Positions 5,774 through 6,460 of a DNA stretch of 6,460 bases are shown in pieces. The notes beneath the pieces were generated by a model. The model had not been told where the DNA came from. It did not search any database and saw only the letters and a program-made list of their open reading frames with translations. This stretch comes from Chitinophagaceae bacterium (lineage in GTDB: Bacteria; Bacteroidota; Bacteroidia; Chitinophagales; Chitinophagaceae). The translations under genes were made by a program, and so were the position numbers. Each line of letters opens with the position of its first letter. Within the stretch, counting starts at the first letter, position 1. Location: assembly GCA_026785745.1 (NCBI GenBank), contig JAJAZO010000099.1, positions 1-6,460 on the forward strand. Direction: 5' to 3'.

Positions 5774-6311
5774 ACTTGTTGCCGTGACCGGATTACCCGG
5801 ATTATTTGAACTGATTAACAGCAAAACCGATGGAGCCATCGTACGTTCCCTCGATGATAAAACAACCCGTTTTGTAGCCAGCCGTGTCCACAATTTTTCT
5901 CACCTGGAAAGTATTGAAGTATATACTGTGCGGGACAATGTGAACCTGGTGGAGGTGCTGAACGCAATGGAAAAAGCAGGTGGTTCATTACCTGATGATA
6001 AAGATGCCGCTGCGGTTAAAAAATACTTCGAAAAAGTATATCCTGATATGGACTTTGAAAGGGTATATCCCAGTGATATGAAGAAGATGGTGAAATGGTT
6101 TGATGTTTTGAAGAAAAACAATGTGGAGATAGTGTTGTCTGAGCTTCCGGAAGAAGAACCAGAACCAGAAGTGGAAGCAGCCGAAGTTGTTGAAGAGGCA
6201 CCAGCCAAAAAAACTACGGCGAAGAAAAAAGACATTACGGCTGAAGCAACAGATGGTTCGACTGAGCTCACCACTCCGAAGAAAACTCCCAGAAAAAAGA
6301 AAGCGGAATAG
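5760..6311 (+). CDS. DUF5606 family protein with acidic segment and lysine-rich histone-like tail
   Basis: Conserved Bacteroidota protein of unknown function (183 aa). The N-terminal core (about 1-125) matches DUF5606 as I recall it: LVAVTGLPGLFELINSKTDG, a charged turn, then SRVHNFSHLESIEVYT, LVEVLNAM, AAVKKYFEKVYPDMDFERVY and SDMKKMVKWFDVLKK. An acidic, proline-containing stretch (128-147, ELPEEEPEPEVEAAEVVEEA) follows, and then a basic low-complexity tail (about 149-183) with APAKKTTAKKK and TPKKTPRKKKAE, like histone H1 or tailed HU proteins. Such tails usually bind nucleic acid; that role is inferred. There are no signal peptide, membrane segments or cysteines, so it is cytosolic. The ATG at 5760 places the conserved core immediately after the start. 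It ends in TAG followed directly by a repeat and a terminator. The symbol is left blank because none is established. Confidence 0.9.
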   Translation: MEYSKLVAVTGLPGLFELINSKTDGAIVRSLDDKTTRFVASRVHNFSHLESIEVYTVRDNVNLVEVLNAMEKAGGSLPDDKDAAAVKKYFEKVYPDMDFERVYPSDMKKMVKWFDVLKKNNVEIVLSELPEEEPEPEVEAAEVVEEAPAKKTTAKKKDITAEATDGSTELTTPKKTPRKKKAE

Positions 6312-6314
6312 AGA

Positions 6315-6346
6315 AGCTGCGAGTTGTTAGCTGCGAGTTGCGAGCT
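6315..6346. repeat. Direct repeat of AGCTGCGAGTTG, 14-base period
   Basis: AGCTGCGAGTTG occurs exactly at 6315-6326 and 6329-6340, followed by a partial unit CGAGCT to 6346. It begins four bases after the DUF5606 stop and its last bases form part of the terminator stem. GCTGCGAGTTGCGAGC-type strings are, from memory, common intergenic repeats in related Bacteroidota, so this is probably a dispersed repeat that landed between gene and terminator. Confidence 0.6.
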
Positions 6347-6376
6347 ATTTCAAATATTCTTGAAATAGCTTTTTTT
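6343..6376 (+). terminator. Intrinsic terminator after the DUF5606 gene
   Basis: AGCTATTTCAA (6343-6353) pairs perfectly with TTGAAATAGCT (6360-6370), giving 11 pairs around a six-base loop, followed by a run of seven T residues (6370-6376). It starts about 31 bases after the TAG. It separates the DUF5606 unit from the next gene on the same strand. Confidence 0.88.
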
Positions 6377-6395
6377 AATTTAAACACTACTGTTT

Positions 6396-6460
6396 ATGAA
6401 TTACAGTGCGGATATAGAAAAAATGCCCCGTCATTTTTTACCAACCAATTTTTCGGTTAC
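6396..6460 (+). CDS. Start of a gene cut by the right edge; possibly an M3-family oligoendopeptidase
   Basis: An ATG 19 bases after the terminator's T run opens a frame of 21 codons reaching the window end without a stop. The peptide (MNYSADIEKMPRHFLPTNFS and onward) has no signal peptide. The segment I-E-K-x-x-R-x-F-L-P-x-x-F resembles the opening of Bacteroidota M3-family oligoendopeptidase F proteins (zinc HEXXH peptidases), which from memory continue with a T-D-W motif; that motif would lie just outside the window. The catalytic region is not visible, so the family is only a suggestion. Confidence 0.5.
   Translation, partial: MNYSADIEKMPRHFLPTNFSV

Noticed and set aside
5900..6274. 124-codon minus-strand ORF
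   Set aside because: Shadow of the DUF5606 gene; its Ser-rich composition mirrors the Lys/Glu-rich codons of the sense strand.

Overview
The window looks like a piece of a Bacteroidota chromosome, probably Chitinophagaceae or a near relative. The reasons are the DUF5606, DUF2911 and DUF1579-lipoprotein families, moderate AT richness, the near absence of Shine-Dalgarno sequences, TAnnTTTG-type -7 promoter elements, and intergenic repeats of kinds I associate with that group. The placement is inferred from gene families and motifs, not from an rRNA gene.

Left part (1-2724, + strand): the C-terminal two thirds of DNA polymerase I (polA; intact 3'-5' exonuclease and polymerase motifs, 5' nuclease domain lying upstream of the window) is followed after one base by a membrane fatty acid hydroxylase/sterol desaturase family protein. 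The polA interdomain linker carries a short tandem heptamer that looks like a dispersed repeat in the reading frame. A densely self-complementary intergenic segment follows (about 2731-2811), with an 18-bp perfect palindrome and four alternating GGAAC/GTTCC blocks.

Middle (2859-3894, + strand): a cytosolic DsbA-family CGWC thiol oxidoreductase overlaps a group III truncated haemoglobin, forming a two-gene redox/haem cassette. Next comes a decayed zone (3992-5044). A DUF1579 lipoprotein gene, frameshifted just after its lipobox and lacking its last codons, meets head-on the 3' remnant of a DUF2911-type gene that has lost its N-terminal domain. The two remnants abut within a few bases, which looks like deletion scarring.

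Right part: a small secreted helical protein (Spy/CpxP-like architecture) on the minus strand has a clear intrinsic terminator at 5071-5101. A doubtful 72-codon ORF on the + strand overlaps the start of a DUF5606 protein. That protein has an acidic stretch and then a lysine-rich, histone-H1-like tail. It ends in a repeat-plus-terminator, and the first 21 codons of another gene (possibly an M3-family oligoendopeptidase) run off the right edge.

Most of the window is ordinary housekeeping or accessory sequence. I do not see a convincing new defence or mobile system. The items most worth a second look are the structured intergenic element, the repeat inside polA, the double pseudogene scar, the DsbA-globin pair and the tailed DUF5606 protein.
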